In this document: one piece after another, positions 34,769 through 47,029 of the stretch
Numbering within the stretch: the first letter of the stretch is position 1
Layout: every line of letters begins with the position of its first letter
Position numbers and translations under genes: made by a program
NCBI RefSeq assembly: GCF_037975245.1
Contig: NC_092576.1
Coordinates: 39,641,611-39,705,610, forward strand
Reading direction: 5' to 3'
Origin: Apostichopus japonicus
Taxonomy: Eukaryota > Echinodermata > Holothuroidea > Aspidochirotida > Stichopodidae
Length of the DNA: 64,000 nt
Notes under the pieces: generated by a model
Database searches by the model: none
The model's input: only the letters and a program-made list of their open reading frames with translations
What the model was told of the DNA's origin: nothing

Positions 34769-36839
34769 TAAGGTGGTAAGATGAGGTCTCAATTTACCGA
34801 AGTAGAGTTCTGTAACAATACGTACAAACGAAACAAAACAGTACCAAACGGATACAAATACGACCACAAAAATCGGAACCTGTGGTTCTACCGAACGGAA
34901 CGATTCAGAACGGGAGCGAAGACTGATTCACATGTCTCGAGATCTGATCCACCTGAGCTTATGAACAGATGTCACTTGACCTGTAATACTTACGGCACTG
35001 TCCACATGGAATTCACATACATGTGGCTAAAACAGTGACATGTAGCCTGAATATATAGAGGGCGACAAATATGATGACCAATGGCATCACAATTAATACA
35101 GTAACCTTTGAAGAATAATGAGATTATTCAACATATCGTGTGGGAATTGTAAGCGTGTAACCTTTGAACTTTGCCTTGTTACATTGTTATTTGCCAGTAT
35201 ACATGTAAGGGTTTATTTAATCAAAATGGATTGTTTGCTTGCATGCATATGAGTATATTCCTAGCATGGTATGCTGGTTACAGGGCAAAAAAAGAACAAT
35301 ACAGGAGAGATATATATTTATATATTTATATAAAAATATATACTGTAGAGAGAGAGAAAGAAACACAACAAAAATGATAGCAGTATTGAACAAAAGACAG
35401 TATACATTATTAAAAAGTGTTCAACATTGTAATATTTTCTATATTTGTGTGTCGTACACCCACTCGTTAACTGGTTGTTGGAATTCCTTTTCTTACAGTA
35501 CTATTCAGCATAAACAGCCTGTCTGTGGTACAGCAGTAGTTACGTAGCTCTGGTAGGGACGAAAGTAGCTTTCCATATTTTTCGTGATGAACTTTGGAAG
35601 AAATTAACTGTTTAAAATTAACTGTTTAAAATTAAAATTACAAGTGTATTTTAACAGTACTACAGAAGGTAGCTCTTGTGCCAAACTTCCAAAATTTTAT
35701 GTCCATAATTCTTCTTTGCTTGAAAAGGGAAAGTTTAGGTTTCAAAGAATATGTAAGGTAACTTGCTACTACTGGCATAGATATGAAGCAGTATGTGTAT
35801 GATTGTTTATTAATCTGTGTCATTTTGACCAAGTTAAATTTACTATTCACAAATAAATGGATATATATATACCCTTTTAAGCCTTTTAGAGATTTTTCCA
35901 ATTTTTGATAACAAAATATTAAAATAAATATTAAAACACCTGCAGACTCATTGTAAGTACCTAATCTACAGATCGTTTGTTTCATCTTGAGCAGTAAAAA
36001 GGCACAAAATAAATATTTTCAGTGATGTGCCTTTAAATCTGACCAAATAGATGAAAATTGAAATTCCCAAAAAGTAATTTCTCTAGAGATATAAATTTAT
36101 TTATTCAATTACTTATTATTAAAACAAATACCATATCATTAATGTATATTACCTACACATGTGTTTCATTTGACACCTAGTTTGCTGTACATTATGTGTA
36201 GATGGCAATGCCAGTCATACACAGTGTACAGTAATTATTAAAAACAGATCCATTTATATGTGACTTAATATTCTCTAAAGAGCTCATCTGTTTTTCTTAA
36301 TTGGTCTTAATTGTAATAATAAAAAAAACCAAAAAAAAAACAACTTTGAACATAAGTTGCCAACAAAAAAAGAAAAGAAAAGTGAATTGAACTCAGTCCA
36401 TTTTATAGCTTAGCTAGTTACTATAGCAACATGTAAAATAAGATGAAAAGGCAGAACTTAGTAACAGAGTAAAATGTAAATATAAAAGTATAAGAGGGGC
36501 TCTGGTTCTAATCTGTCCAAATATTTTGTCATTTATCTCTGTTTTAAGAGGGGAAATTTAAAGGTCGCAACATCATTTGGTGAAAGATTGTCACAGGATG
36601 CTGGTTGAAATCTGTGCAGTTTGTGACATTGGATTTGAAACCTAATTTGTATCATATATCCTTTGAGCTATTGAATATAATCAAATATTATAAGTGGATA
36701 TAAAGCATGAAAACAAAAGGAGGACAGCATGAAGCTACCAGTTAATCGCTCAAACGTGTGAAACTCGGAGTAACAAAGATATTAGTGTTTTACTAGTTTC
36801 AACTAATTCTCACCTATATGGATATACTGTACATGCATG
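34769..36839. other. Gene-free stretch with a CpG-richer segment at its start
   Basis: 34780-34960 is richer in CpG and has an 85-codon open frame (34781-35038) without a family I can name. It may belong to the mobile element headed by the tRNA-like segment just before it. The remainder is AT-rich, with small A-runs near 36330 and no recognisable gene. Confidence 0.35.
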
Positions 36840-37186
36840 CAGGGATGTGCCCACGTTGGGCGGCACTGGGCAGCCCTGCCCAGCACTAAAAATTACCGCA
36901 CAGCACTGTCTTAAAAATCGTGAATCCCGCCCAGCACTATTTTCATCTAAAATCCTAACATTCCTAACAATACATTCAGCATAAATTGGGCCTAGCCTAT
37001 GCCAAAATCATACAGACTAATAATGCATCGGATACGCATGCGAGAAACATTACTTACGGCTCTCAATCGGTCCCTTGTAAAGTCTCTTTGAAACAAACTA
37101 ATAACTTTTACCAGGTATGTTATATATTTCACCAAGACCCCTGCCCCAGTATACCGGGCACTCAGGAAATCCTGGGCACATCCCTA
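36840..37186 (+). mobile_element. MITE with CAGGGATGTGCCCA termini, copy 3
   Basis: The left end CAGGGATGTGCCCA and the right end TGGGCACATCCCTA are inverted repeats with a difference only at the last base. The interior contains GGGCGGCACTGGGCAGCC and CCAGTATACCGGGCACT. An imperfect 8-bp duplication, ACATGCAT (36831-36838) and ACATGTAT (37188-37195), may flank it. It is related to the copies at 31.9 and 34.2 kb by its ends, less clearly by its interior. The open frame at 36986-37297 overlaps it and is not a gene. Confidence 0.7.
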
Positions 37187-38400
37187 AACATGTATACCAA
37201 TGTAATTATTTATCCCCGATACTGTAGCATCTCTCATAGCAATGCAAAATGGGTACATTGCAGATACAAACTGGTGCAAAGATGTGTATATTTATAGCAG
37301 TTTTTGTTCAGTTTTTGGGGTGGGTGAGGGTCATAGGGGTCAGGAAGTTCATGGGGGTGTATGCATATATAGGAGAGTATATATACTGTACATAGGAGAC
37401 AGGTAAGTTTCTTAATCTTCAATGTTCAGACCAGATGTTTTATTGAGATTGTAGTGCTCAACCTTACACCTATATATATCTTATTTATAAATATCCTATT
37501 TATAAATATGTACTTTCATGTATTTATACTGGGTTTTTAATACATTTGAAACTTGAAACACACTGCTGTACAGTACATATTTGTGATCACTGGACCATGT
37601 CCTATCCAGCACTGGTCTGCTACTGGTACTGTATTACCCTGTGCTTCACTCAATCAATGCAGTATCCAGCACTCAAGATTGAAAATGGCTTCTGCCTTAA
37701 ATTTACCATGACAGTTAATTTTCATATCAAAATTCAAGATAAGGATTGGTCTCCAGGCCCTGAGAAAGTAAAAGTCTTTTCTACGCTTGATTAGATACAG
37801 TCAATATCCTATTCCCCATGGGATTTAGGTCAGTCCACAGCCAAGGTGAATTAAACAAAGATGTAGTTATATAAAGTATATATTATAAGTGTTTTTTTAA
37901 AAAAAATTTTATGGACAAGTCGATTGGTATTGATGTATAAAATGATAATTGAGAAAATTACATATGACCTATGGCATATAATAGCAATCAGCTAAGTTGA
38001 CTTTTGGGGTTTGGCTTAGCAGTTATTAAAAAAACAAAAATACAGAAGGGATTTATAGCACTGATGGATAAAAAGAATTCTTTGCTTTCAAAGAAGTTAT
38101 TTGGGATTCATGATAAAAGTGAAAGAAAATTCCACCATGGGTAGTGTGTAAGGTCTGTTTGCAATGTCAAAGTTGGCTTATTTTAAAGTTTGCTGTTGGA
38201 CACATAGTTTGATTCAGTTGCTTGCTATCATTTTTAACCCATTTTAGGGCAACTTGCCTCTTCCCCTAGGGGGGGGGGAGAATGGGGGACTGCCCGTAAA
38301 AGTTATGCTGAATATGGAAATTGATCACACTGGCAATAGTTATACTGAAGTAAAATACAATTTCCACATGTGTAAAGCACCAGTACTGTATTTATTGTAA
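37187..38400. other. Gene-free stretch
   Basis: The open frame at 37546-37794 shows no known domain. A G-run lies near 38270. No repeat border was recognised. Confidence 0.4.
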
Positions 38401-38419
38401 TGATTAACATAAAGAAGAT

Positions 38420-39030
38420 AATCCAGAGAGGAAAAAAAGGGAGAAAACCAAGAAAAGAAACGTAAAAAAAGGAAGAAAAGAGAAAACATAAACAAGAACA
38501 GAAAAGAGAGAAAAAAAGACCAAAACAAAAAATGAGAGGATAAAAATGAGAAAAAAAAAAAAAAAAACAGCAATGTGAAGGGAGGATAAATAAAATATGA
38601 AGAGAAATGAGAGAGAAAGAAAAACCAAACCAAAGAAATGAGAGGAAAAAAAAACAAGAAATGAGAAAAAAAGTTGAGACCAGAGAAAACAAACTCGAGA
38701 GCAAAAAGAGAAGAGAGAAAAACCAAAAGAAGAAATGAGAGGAAAAAATGAGAAGAGAGAAAACAAAAACAAGAACAGAAAAGAGAGAAAAAAGCAAAAC
38801 ATGAAATGAGAGGAAAAAAATGAGAATAGAAAAAAAAAAAAAAAAACGAGAACAGAAAAGAGAAGAGAGAAAAATCAAACCAGAAGAGAAATGAGAGAGA
38901 AAAAAAAAAGACCAAACCAAGAAATGAGAGAAAAAATTAGAAGAGAGAAAACAAATATAAGAACAGAAAAGAAAAGAAAAAAAAACAAAGGAAAGAGAGA
39001 AAAAAAGAAACAAGAAAGGAAAAGAAAGAT
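38420..39030 (+). repeat. Purine-only tract (~600 bp)
   Basis: The plus strand consists almost entirely of A and G, with words such as GAGAAATGAGAGG, AGAAGAGAGAAAA and ACAAGAACAGAAAAGAGAG recurring irregularly. The few C residues sit mostly in ACAA and ACCAAA. Three overlapping Phe/Ser-rich open frames on the minus strand (up to 236 codons, 38303-39013) exist only because the complement has few stop codons. Such long purine tracts can adopt triplex structures. Confidence 0.9.
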
Positions 39031-39639
39031 AACTGTTTATTTTAAATTGTAGATAACATGATCATATCCTGGTCAGGACTTTCTCTCTTTCCTCTTCCTC
39101 TCAATACTTTACACACAGTTTCTAATTTCTTTCATCCGGTCCCAATTTGTCAGAGTTCTCCGATATTTACACATCAAACTGTCTTGGATAAATTGTTTGG
39201 CCAGAGTGTTTATTATTTCCTCCTTCACCAAGCTCTTTTGTGTGGTCAAGCTTGAGTGGGCAGCGTCATCCACTCAGAAGTAACCTTGTTGGTCTTGAGA
39301 TTACTGTACCCTCCAGACCGGTCAGTGTAGGAATATATAAGATAAATATTCAAAACCACAGACAAAAACTAGTTAAATCCGGACCTTTCAGCTATTACCT
39401 GGGTCCTTGGTTGTCTGAGCAGTATTCAACTTCATTCATAAATTTGCTTTTCATTACAGGTTACACTCTTTCACACTTACCTTACACTTACTCACGCTTA
39501 CTGCATATTGTAGTAAGATAAATTTATAGCTGTCCCCAAGTTAAAGCATTTTGAGTCAAAATTGTAGGCCTACCGGTTCTTTTTGTACTGATTTGAAACC
39601 AACTTGCTAAAAAAGGTTATGTTTAGAAATATCTATTGG

Positions 39640-39902
39640 CTATAATCCAAGTTCCCACCAAGTTGGCATTTTCCTGTAATATTACGAATAACGCACATTA
39701 TAAGTTACTGTATGTACATTGGTTTGAGTGCATGCCTACAGTAATATCATTTGTGGAATACAAGAGCAGAAGTTATGGAAAGCATGCAATTCTTTGGCAG
39801 AACTGATTATCATATAATGATTGTTTTAAAACAGACTTCTTAAACCATGTCTTTACGTTTGTATTGCCAAGTACTGCAAAATTTGGCAAAATCCACTGGT
39901 AT
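39640..39902 (+). repeat. Direct duplication, copy 1
   Basis: About 260 bp are repeated at 39995-40262. Matching blocks include CCAAGTTGGCATTTTC, AATATTACGAATAACGCAC and CTTAAACCATGTCTTTACG. Copies differ by several substitutions and indels. A fragment of a TTAA MITE lies between them. Confidence 0.85.
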
Positions 39903-39905
39903 TAA

Positions 39906-39973
39906 AGGGTTTGAAGACTCGCTCAAAAAGAAACGTCTAATGCCGGTAATCTGACCTAGTTTCAAATGAGGTG
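39906..39973 (-). mobile_element. TTAA MITE, solo terminal fragment
   Basis: The sequence following a TTAA reads AGGGTTTGAAGACTCG, then AAACGTCTAATGCCGGTAAT, then CTAGTTTCAAATGAGGTG. This is the reverse complement of the right end of the full elements at 46092-46450 and 53377-53722. The rest of the element is absent. Confidence 0.8.
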
Positions 39974-39994
39974 CTTGGAAAGATGTATTGAATA

Positions 39995-40262
39995 TAAACC
40001 AAGTTCTCACCAAGTTGGCATTTTCTGGTAATATTACGAATAACGCACATTATACAGTAAGTTACTCTATGTGCAGTGGTTTGAGTGCATGCCTAATATC
40101 ATTTAAGTGGAATATGAGCAGAAGTATGTATGGAAATCATTCAATTCTTTGACTGATTATCAAGTAATGATTGTTTTAAAACGGGCTTCTTAAACCATGT
40201 CTTTACGTTTGTATTGCCAAGGACTTGTAACTAGCGAAATTTGGCAAAATCCACCGGTACTT
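39995..40262 (+). repeat. Direct duplication, copy 2
   Basis: This is the second copy of 39640-39902, starting just after the MITE fragment. The duplication may have been made by the same event that trimmed the MITE, or by unequal exchange. Confidence 0.85.
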
Positions 40263-40559
40263 TAGCCAGTAAATATCACAGAGAATTTGAAGGGGCTGAG
40301 AAACAGAGAGTCTGTCCGAGCCTACCCTACCTAAGTGGTTGGATATACAGTATGTAATTATCTCCATTAAGCAGCTCCTGTGGTAATAAGAATGTAATTA
40401 TCTGTGATCCAGTTAGTGATAAGGAAAAACCACATTTCTTGTTAAATCTAGATTTTATCTCCCCCTAGAGAAGAAGTACATAGCAACCAGGTAGTGACCT
40501 AATATAGTTGCTTTCAGCATTGTGCATACATGGTGTTGTAACAGGCAGTTACGCAGGGT

Positions 40560-41110
40560 AGCTTGATTGGCTACAGTGATGTGTACAGCAATACTGTTTG
40601 GTATGTACACAGTATAAACACTGCAGTTATAACATATATCCCAGTACATGTCTCAATATATCTAGTACAGTGTGATTGGTTACAGTGATGTGTATAGTAA
40701 TACTGTTTCGTATGTACACAGTATAAACACTGCAGTTATAACATATATCCCAGTACATGTCTCAATACATATTACAGTGTGATTGGTTACAGTGATGGGT
40801 ATAGCAATACTGTTTGGTATGTACACAGTATAAACACTGCAGTTATAACATATCACAGTACATGTCTCCATACATAGTACAGTGTGATTGGCTAACAGTG
40901 ATGGGTATAGTAATACTGTTTGGTATGTACACAGTATAAACACTGCAGTTATAACATATATATCCCAGTACATGTCTCAATACATATTACAGTGTGATTG
41001 GTTACAGTGATGGGTATAGTAATACTGTTTGGTATGTACACAGTATAAACACTGCAGTTATAACATACATGTATATATCCCAGTACATGTTCTCTATACA
41101 TAGTTGTACA
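40560..41110 (+). repeat. Minisatellite, ~108-bp unit, 5 copies
   Basis: Units contain GATTGGTTACAGTGATG, ATAGTAATACTGTTTGG, GTACACAGTATAAACACTGC and CCCAGTACATGTCTC. Five copies begin near 40563, 40673, 40781, 40888 and 40996. Open frames on both strands here are translations of the repeat. Confidence 0.9.
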
Positions 41111-42125
41111 GTACATAGAAGGTCTAATTGTGAGAACATGAATATAAATGATCTCCCCAGCTCCTCAGACTGTTTAGGTCACAGGTCAAAATTGCAGCTG
41201 TCACCCAAGGATATGTCACCCATGCAGTAACCAGGGAAATGTCACCCTGTAACCAGGGAGATATCACCTATATTTGCACCACATATGTTCCTATCTATCC
41301 CTGAGCAACAAAAAGTATGTCAATACCATCAAGTTTCCAGAGTATAATTTATGGTTAACATGTTTGCATAATATTTTTCACATGATTTATAACATCATTT
41401 TCTTACTGTAGTTATAAAATATTAAAAACACTATGACTTTCTGGATGGATAGTGCATGGTCAAAGTAATACTGGATCTATATATGAATTATTTCCTTTGA
41501 TTCACTGGTTAAGTTTTCAAGGGAGGAAAGTTTCCCTGTTGAGCAGATTTTTAGGAATTGACAGTTTAATAAATAATTCATAATAATGCTCTCACTGTTA
41601 TCATATAAACAGGCTTCAACACACCAATTTTTTAACCAGGGCAGACTTTATTTCCCACCCAACTGCAGTGGCGTACGAAAAACAGATTCTGCGAATTGTT
41701 GACAATAGCCCAAAAGGTTTCATAGGTTTTCCTAATAGTTGTGGTTACATTTTAACCAAGGGTTGTGAATGATTTTATGCGTAAATATTAGAGACATTAT
41801 ATAAACCTTATCATATGGATATATATGGGTGTATATGCTGTATGTAGCTGTTGGGGCTACTGCACAGTATGTCATGTGTATGGTAATTAGCTGTTTAATG
41901 ATAGATACAGTTTTTGAGAAACAAAAGGAATCCAGAATTCAGAATATGATTTACAAATGATCAGTTCTAATAAAGGGTACAAAAATGCAAGAACATTTGA
42001 AACTTAGTACAGTAAAAGTACCCTAACACTAAAATATACATATTGGATGCATAGTATGTGTGAAGTACGGAAGTGTTTTGTTTACAGAATTAATCAGAGT
42101 GATTTTGTCAGCTTGCTTCTCTGAG
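41111..42125. other. Gene-free stretch
   Basis: There is a short duplicated phrase (GTAACCAGGGA) near 41230. Otherwise it is AT-rich with no gene recognised. Confidence 0.4.
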
Positions 42126-42129
42126 AAAG

Positions 42130-42960
42130 AAAGAAAGGTGACTTTAACCTTAATGATTAAAGTGGAAGTGACCTTTAATGACTGTTCAGTGTTGTGTGTA
42201 CCCCTAGGGAGGTTGATCATTTTGCACATTTACAGTACCTTTAATGTTTCGATTGCAAGTTGTCTTTAATTACTGTGCAGTGTTGTGTTTACTCCTAAGA
42301 GGTTGATCATTTTGCACACAAGGTACCTTTAATGTTTAAAGTGGCAGTTACCTTTAATTACAGTACAGTGTTGTGTGGACTCCTAAGAGGTATGTGTTGT
42401 ATGTTCTCCCAGGAAGTTGATCATTTTGCACACACCGTACCTTTAATGTTTAAAGTGGAAGTTACCTTTAATTACTGTACAGTGATGTGTGTAATCCTAA
42501 GAGGTACAGTTGTGTGTACTCCTAGGAAGTTGATTATTTTGCACACACTGTACCTTTAATGTTTAAAGGGTTACCTTTAATTACTGTACAGTGTTGTGTG
42601 TACCCCCTAGAGATTAGTGGTCTATTGCACATACACACAGAACATTTAGTGTATAAAGTGGGAGTTCTTTTAACTACTTATGCAGTGTTGTCTATGTACA
42701 ATTAACATGGTCTATTGCACACACAGTACCTTTAAGGTTTACAGTGCGAATCCCTAAATAACTATTTTATGTACAGTGTTGTACATGTACTCCTAAGAGG
42801 GTCTTATTGCACACACACCGTACCTTTAATGTTTAATAGGGAAGTTACCTTTAATTACTGCAGTGTTGTGTGTAGTCTTGCAGTAAGTGGTTAGTCTATT
42901 GCACACACAATACATTTAGTGTATAAAGTGTGAGTGCTTTGAAGTACTATGGTCGCTTAG
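42130..42960 (+). repeat. Degenerate minisatellite, ~100-bp unit, about 8 copies
   Basis: Recurring blocks are TACCTTTAATGTTTAAAGTGG, TACCTTTAATTACTGTACAG, TGTTGTGTGTACTCCTA and TTGCACACAC. Units vary in length and quality. Small open frames at 42060-42559 are by-products. Confidence 0.85.
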
Positions 42961-43597
42961 CCAATCTGCCCCATATTCAGTACATTTGTAGTGTGTGATA
43001 ATCTTATTCAAAATCTGTTGAAATTTATTCAAAAGCTCTATTTGTTTCCGAGATACATTTTTGAAGTTCTGAGAAATCTGGGAAACTCATTAAATATGTG
43101 CAAACTACAGTATGACGTGGAGTGTTGCGCTCATCAAAATTTATTATTTTAGCCGTTAATTAGTTAATCCCTAATTAAAAGCCCACATATATCATTTAAA
43201 TAATGTGACATCTGTCCTCTTTTGCAAAGAAGACAAATATATCCAAAATGTCACCTTAGGCCACAAACCTGAGTTCAGTGTCCTTGAAACGAAGGAATTG
43301 TGAACATTAACATAACACAGATTAAGAAGTCATGACCCTTTACATCATCAATGTGCTAATTCTAATTAGCTAATTGTTTATTCATTAATATCACCAGAAT
43401 TAAGAAAAGACCTATATGAAATAATCAATCTTTGATGGATTTTGATGGCAGTTGCAGCTATTTTCATGATTTCCAATGCCTATTTTCTAGGACAATATTG
43501 TTCAAAGGTGACCATATACCTTTTAAACTACCTTACAGTGTTGGGCACACTGCACTTGAGGTTGCTCTCTGCACACAGTACAGTCAGGGAGTTGTTC

Positions 43598-44150
43598 CAT
43601 AACAACTCCCTGGTACAGTACTGTACACAGTACAGTACATTAAAGCACACAGTACAGTACATAGTACAGCACACAGTACAGCACACAGTACAGCCCACAG
43701 TACAGTACACAGTACAGTACATAGTACAGTACACAGTACGGCACACAGCACAGTACAGTACATAGTACAGTACAGTACACAGTACATACTACAGTACACA
43801 GTACATACTACAGTACACAGTACATACTACAGTACACAGTACACAGTATAACACATAGTACAGTACACAGTACAGTACAGTACACAGTACAGTACATAGT
43901 ACAGTACAGTACACAGTACATACTACAGTACACAGTACATACTACAGTACACAGTACATACTACAGTACACAGTACACAGTATAACACATAGTACAGTAC
44001 ACAGTACAGTACAGTACACAGTACAGTACATAGTACAGTACATAGTACAGTACATAGTACAGTACACAGTACATAGTACAGTACATAGTACAGTACATAG
44101 TACAGTACACAGTTCAGTACACAGTACACAGTACACAGTACTTACATAGT
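43598..44150 (+). repeat. GTAC-rich microsatellite/minisatellite
   Basis: It is built almost wholly from ACAGTAC, ACACAGTAC and ACATAGTAC words. A second level of order is visible: a block ending CAGTATAACACATAGTACAG recurs at about 43845 and 43977, about 132 bp apart. Cys/Thr/Tyr-rich open frames on the minus strand are artefacts. Confidence 0.92.
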
Positions 44151-44279
44151 GCAGTACCTTTAAGGTTTACAGTGGGAGTTCCTTTAATTACACTATCCAG
44201 TGTTTGTGTGTTCTCCTTTTAGAAGAGGTTCTTCAGTTGGTGTATTACACATACTAACAGCAAACAAACCTTTGGAGTT

Positions 44280-44664
44280 TGTACACTAGGTGTGTTGCAG
44301 AGTGCATTGGAACAGCAATAGACCACCGGTTAGAGCCGCAGTACGATTTGTTTACAGAACCGATAACCATCGTTGGAGAATTTATGGGACCACCTTATGC
44401 AACCAGTTAGTGGGGTTAATGTTAGTCTGTAAGTAAGCATTGAGTAGCTAGCCCGTTACACGGTACTACGAGCCAGCGACCACAGACTGGAAGACACAAA
44501 CACCAGATAACAATACCGTTCATAAGTAGTCATTGTTCTACGGAGGAGTTTTCAGCTACCTCTAAAACAGGATTAAATCTTTTTAATGCCCGAAGGAATC
44601 TAACGGTTTTAAGTCAGAAAGAGTTGTGAAGTTACAGTGGTTTTTAAAGTGTTTTGATATTAAA
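44280..44664 (+). promoter_or_regulatory. Second CpG-rich patch, candidate alternative promoter/5' exon
   Basis: About fifteen CpGs lie within roughly 300 bp in otherwise CpG-poor DNA. Donor-like sites follow (TCTGTAAGTAAG near 44428 and AAAGGTATGTAT at about 44664). An acceptor-like TTTGTTTACAG ends at 44358. There is no coding frame. It could supply a non-coding leader exon for the EPS8-like gene starting at 53986. This is weak evidence, inferred from composition and splice-site resemblance only. Confidence 0.25.
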
Positions 44665-45518
44665 GGTATGTATACAACCATCTCATTTTTGAAATTAACT
44701 TCTGGTGATTTTTTTAAGTTAAGTCAATGATCCTCTCTAAAAAGGTGCTGTATTGGTGGAAAGTCCCAAATCAACGAGTAGATCTCCTGTGCATGCATAC
44801 ACATGAATGTACTCTATGGGAATACTGTGCATGATAATAACTTTGGTTGCTAAAACTTGCGCTGGAAACCCGACCAGCATTGTTTTCTGCTGTTTTTGAT
44901 GATCGGAACACAAAGTAATTGTTTGTCTTGACCAAGAGCCAAATGGTACCACTTTAGGAGATCAATTAGCTGACCTAATTAAATATTGATCTGTTATCCA
45001 TAACAGGGCATGCTGGCTGGTGGCTTTGATAAGTTTAAGTAGATCATCTTGGAATTCGTGATGATCGAGGGAACAACAATCGTCTCGAAAATCTTGTAAT
45101 CATCTAAAAACAAAATTTAATATCATTGGTTTTGACAATCTCTGTGATTTTTTTGACATAGAAATGATATGTATGTAGAAAGGGAACATATTACAAATAT
45201 ACTTTTTTAACCTAATTAATTGGAAGATCATAGAATATATATCACTACTTTCAACAAATAATTTTGTTATGTACACCAACCTTGCTATAGAATCAAAAGA
45301 CAAAATGAAATCATCATTAAAATTGTTTTTTGGGTTGAAATTTATTCCATAAAAATTAATAGTTTCTAAAGGTGATTATAGCATGGGAAGGGAGAAGGGA
45401 ATTTTACTTCGATCTTTGCTTACCTGTCTCCCCACAACCTCAGCACTCTCGTTATACCGTGTCTAGAACGAACTGGCAACATTTTTAACTCTGCGCGCAC
45501 TCTATATCAGAGCTGTAG

Positions 45519-45880
45519 TAATAATAATAATAATAATAATAAATGAGACTTATAGCGCCAAATCAGTAGACAAAAGTCACTGCTCAAGGCACTTAAATAC
45601 AAAGAAAGCAAATTAATTTACAAAAGAACAAGTGAAAAGATGGGTCTTTTAAGTAGACTTTTGAATGTAGAAAGTTTAGAGCATGTTCGAATGTGATCTG
45701 GTAACTTGTTCCAGAGATAAGAGCCAGAGTATTTGAAGCTAGAACTGTAACCATAGGTCTTCAAGCGGGGGTTTGGGAACAGTTAAATAGAGTTTGTTGG
45801 AGGAACGAAGTGTGCAAGTTGGAATATATGGCAAGAGAAGTTGCGAGAGGTACACAGGCTGTTCTACATGATGAGTAGGG
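45519..45880 (-). mobile_element. 5'-truncated CR1/L2-like LINE: ORF2 C-terminus and 3' tail
   Basis: Minus-strand translation gives YLSQLLLPYIPTCTLRSSN, then after a frameshift RLKTYGYSSSSFKYSGSYLW and NKLPDHIRTCSKLSTFKSLL. This is the conserved C-terminal tail of many CR1/L2-type polymerase proteins (RTLRSS...RLKTYG...LWNxLPxxIR...FKxxLK). A stop follows. The 3' region then ends in GGCGCTATAAGTCTCATTTA and an (ATT)n tail, seen as (TAA)n at 45519-45541 on the plus strand. The 5' part of the element is missing, as usual for such insertions. Confidence 0.85.
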
Positions 45881-46091
45881 TGCATAGTTACATGATACAT
45901 CCTAAATCCATGGGGTCAGATCTAGTCCAGGCCCATTCTCGACCGAGTTCCAAGTCAAGAGAAACTGAGTCCGAGTCTGGCCGGAACGCAAAATAATACT
46001 GTCAGAACTTTGTTAAATGACAGCTAAGAGAGACATGGCCGAGTGGCCTAGATACGTACTGTACCTGCAGGTGTGTCTCTATGGCATTTAA

Positions 46092-46450
46092 AGGCATTGA
46101 AGACTCGCCCCAAACCGCGTGCGGCCATCTGAAATGTTAATTTTCTGTTACTCGCAAGTGACGTTTTGTTCGTGTCACTACAAAATGCAGACAGTAATGA
46201 AATGTGATACCTTGTTATCTTTAGCTGGACCTGAGATGTCCATCGCTGTATTATTTGTATACTGTGCTGTGGGTATTGACCGCAGCTGTATGTACTGACT
46301 GTACACTAGTGTCTAATTACCGACGGTAGCAAGCTGTGTGTGTATTTTCTGGGATCGATGGTGGTGTCTAACACTTCTGTTACACCTCATTTGAAACTAG
46401 GTCAGATTACCGGCATTAGATGTTTCTTTTTGCACGAGTCTTCACACCCT
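46092..46450 (+). mobile_element. TTAA MITE, full copy 1
   Basis: The element is bounded by TTAA on both sides (46088-46091 and 46451-46454). Its ends AGGCATTGAAGACTCG and CGAGTCTTCACACCCT are imperfect inverted repeats sharing GAAGACTCG. The interior is about 90 percent identical by eye to 53377-53722. A TTAA target with AGGG-type ends is known for Kolobok-type elements, and TTAA also for piggyBac; no transposase is present to decide. Confidence 0.85.
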
Positions 46451-46454
46451 TTAA

Positions 46455-47025
46455 TCAGCATAGATGTCTTGATATCACAAAGAAAGAAAATAACTTTCCA
46501 GTAAAGAAAAAACAAAAGCCCCCTCCTACCAACCCCGCCCCCTCCCAAAAAAAAAAAACCTATTAATAATATCCCTTCCCCCAAATGAAAAGTTGAGTAC
46601 TCTCTCTGCTTTTGGCTTTTACAGTACATCACAGCTCACTTTTGAGTTAATTACTTATGCATCTAGGTATGACTTTTACAAAACTGTTCACTCTCATCTA
46701 GTTACTTAGCTTTCTTTTGAATATTGAGTGCTTCTTTTAATGGATGCAATAACCTAGAAACTATGTAAAAAACAAACAGAATTTTTGAATATTGTCGATT
46801 CTGCACTCTACTGTACAGGTTACTGTATATACATGAATACATGCAGTCATATCGACATATTATATACAGTACAGTTATATGTTAGGTCTTGATTATATGC
46901 TAGCATATGATGACATCTACATCATTCCAATTATTCTTGGCATGTTATATAGTAGCAATCTTAGATCAATAATTATGATAAAAAGCCAATGAGCAATAAC
47001 ACTTAAAAAGATTTATATTGACTAA
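46455..47025. other. Gene-free stretch
   Basis: It has an A-run near 46548. The minus-strand open frame at 46402-46632 overlaps the MITE end and a C-rich patch and is not a gene. Confidence 0.4.
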
Positions 47026-47029
47026 ATAA

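Noticed and set aside
34781-35038. Open frame with a faint FLYWCH zinc-finger look (NGYKYDHKNRNLW)
   Set aside because: The required cysteines and histidine pattern are missing and the similarity is too short. It may belong to a mobile element.
38303-39013. 236-codon Phe/Ser-rich minus-strand frame resembling a membrane protein
   Set aside because: It is the complement of the purine tract; three frames are open over the same bases with the same composition.
43442-44136. Cys/Thr/Tyr-rich open frames
   Set aside because: They lie in the GTAC-rich tandem repeat and merely repeat a few dipeptides.
46033-46060. GGCCGAGTGGCC, an isolated tRNA A-box-like motif
   Set aside because: No B box follows within tRNA distance.
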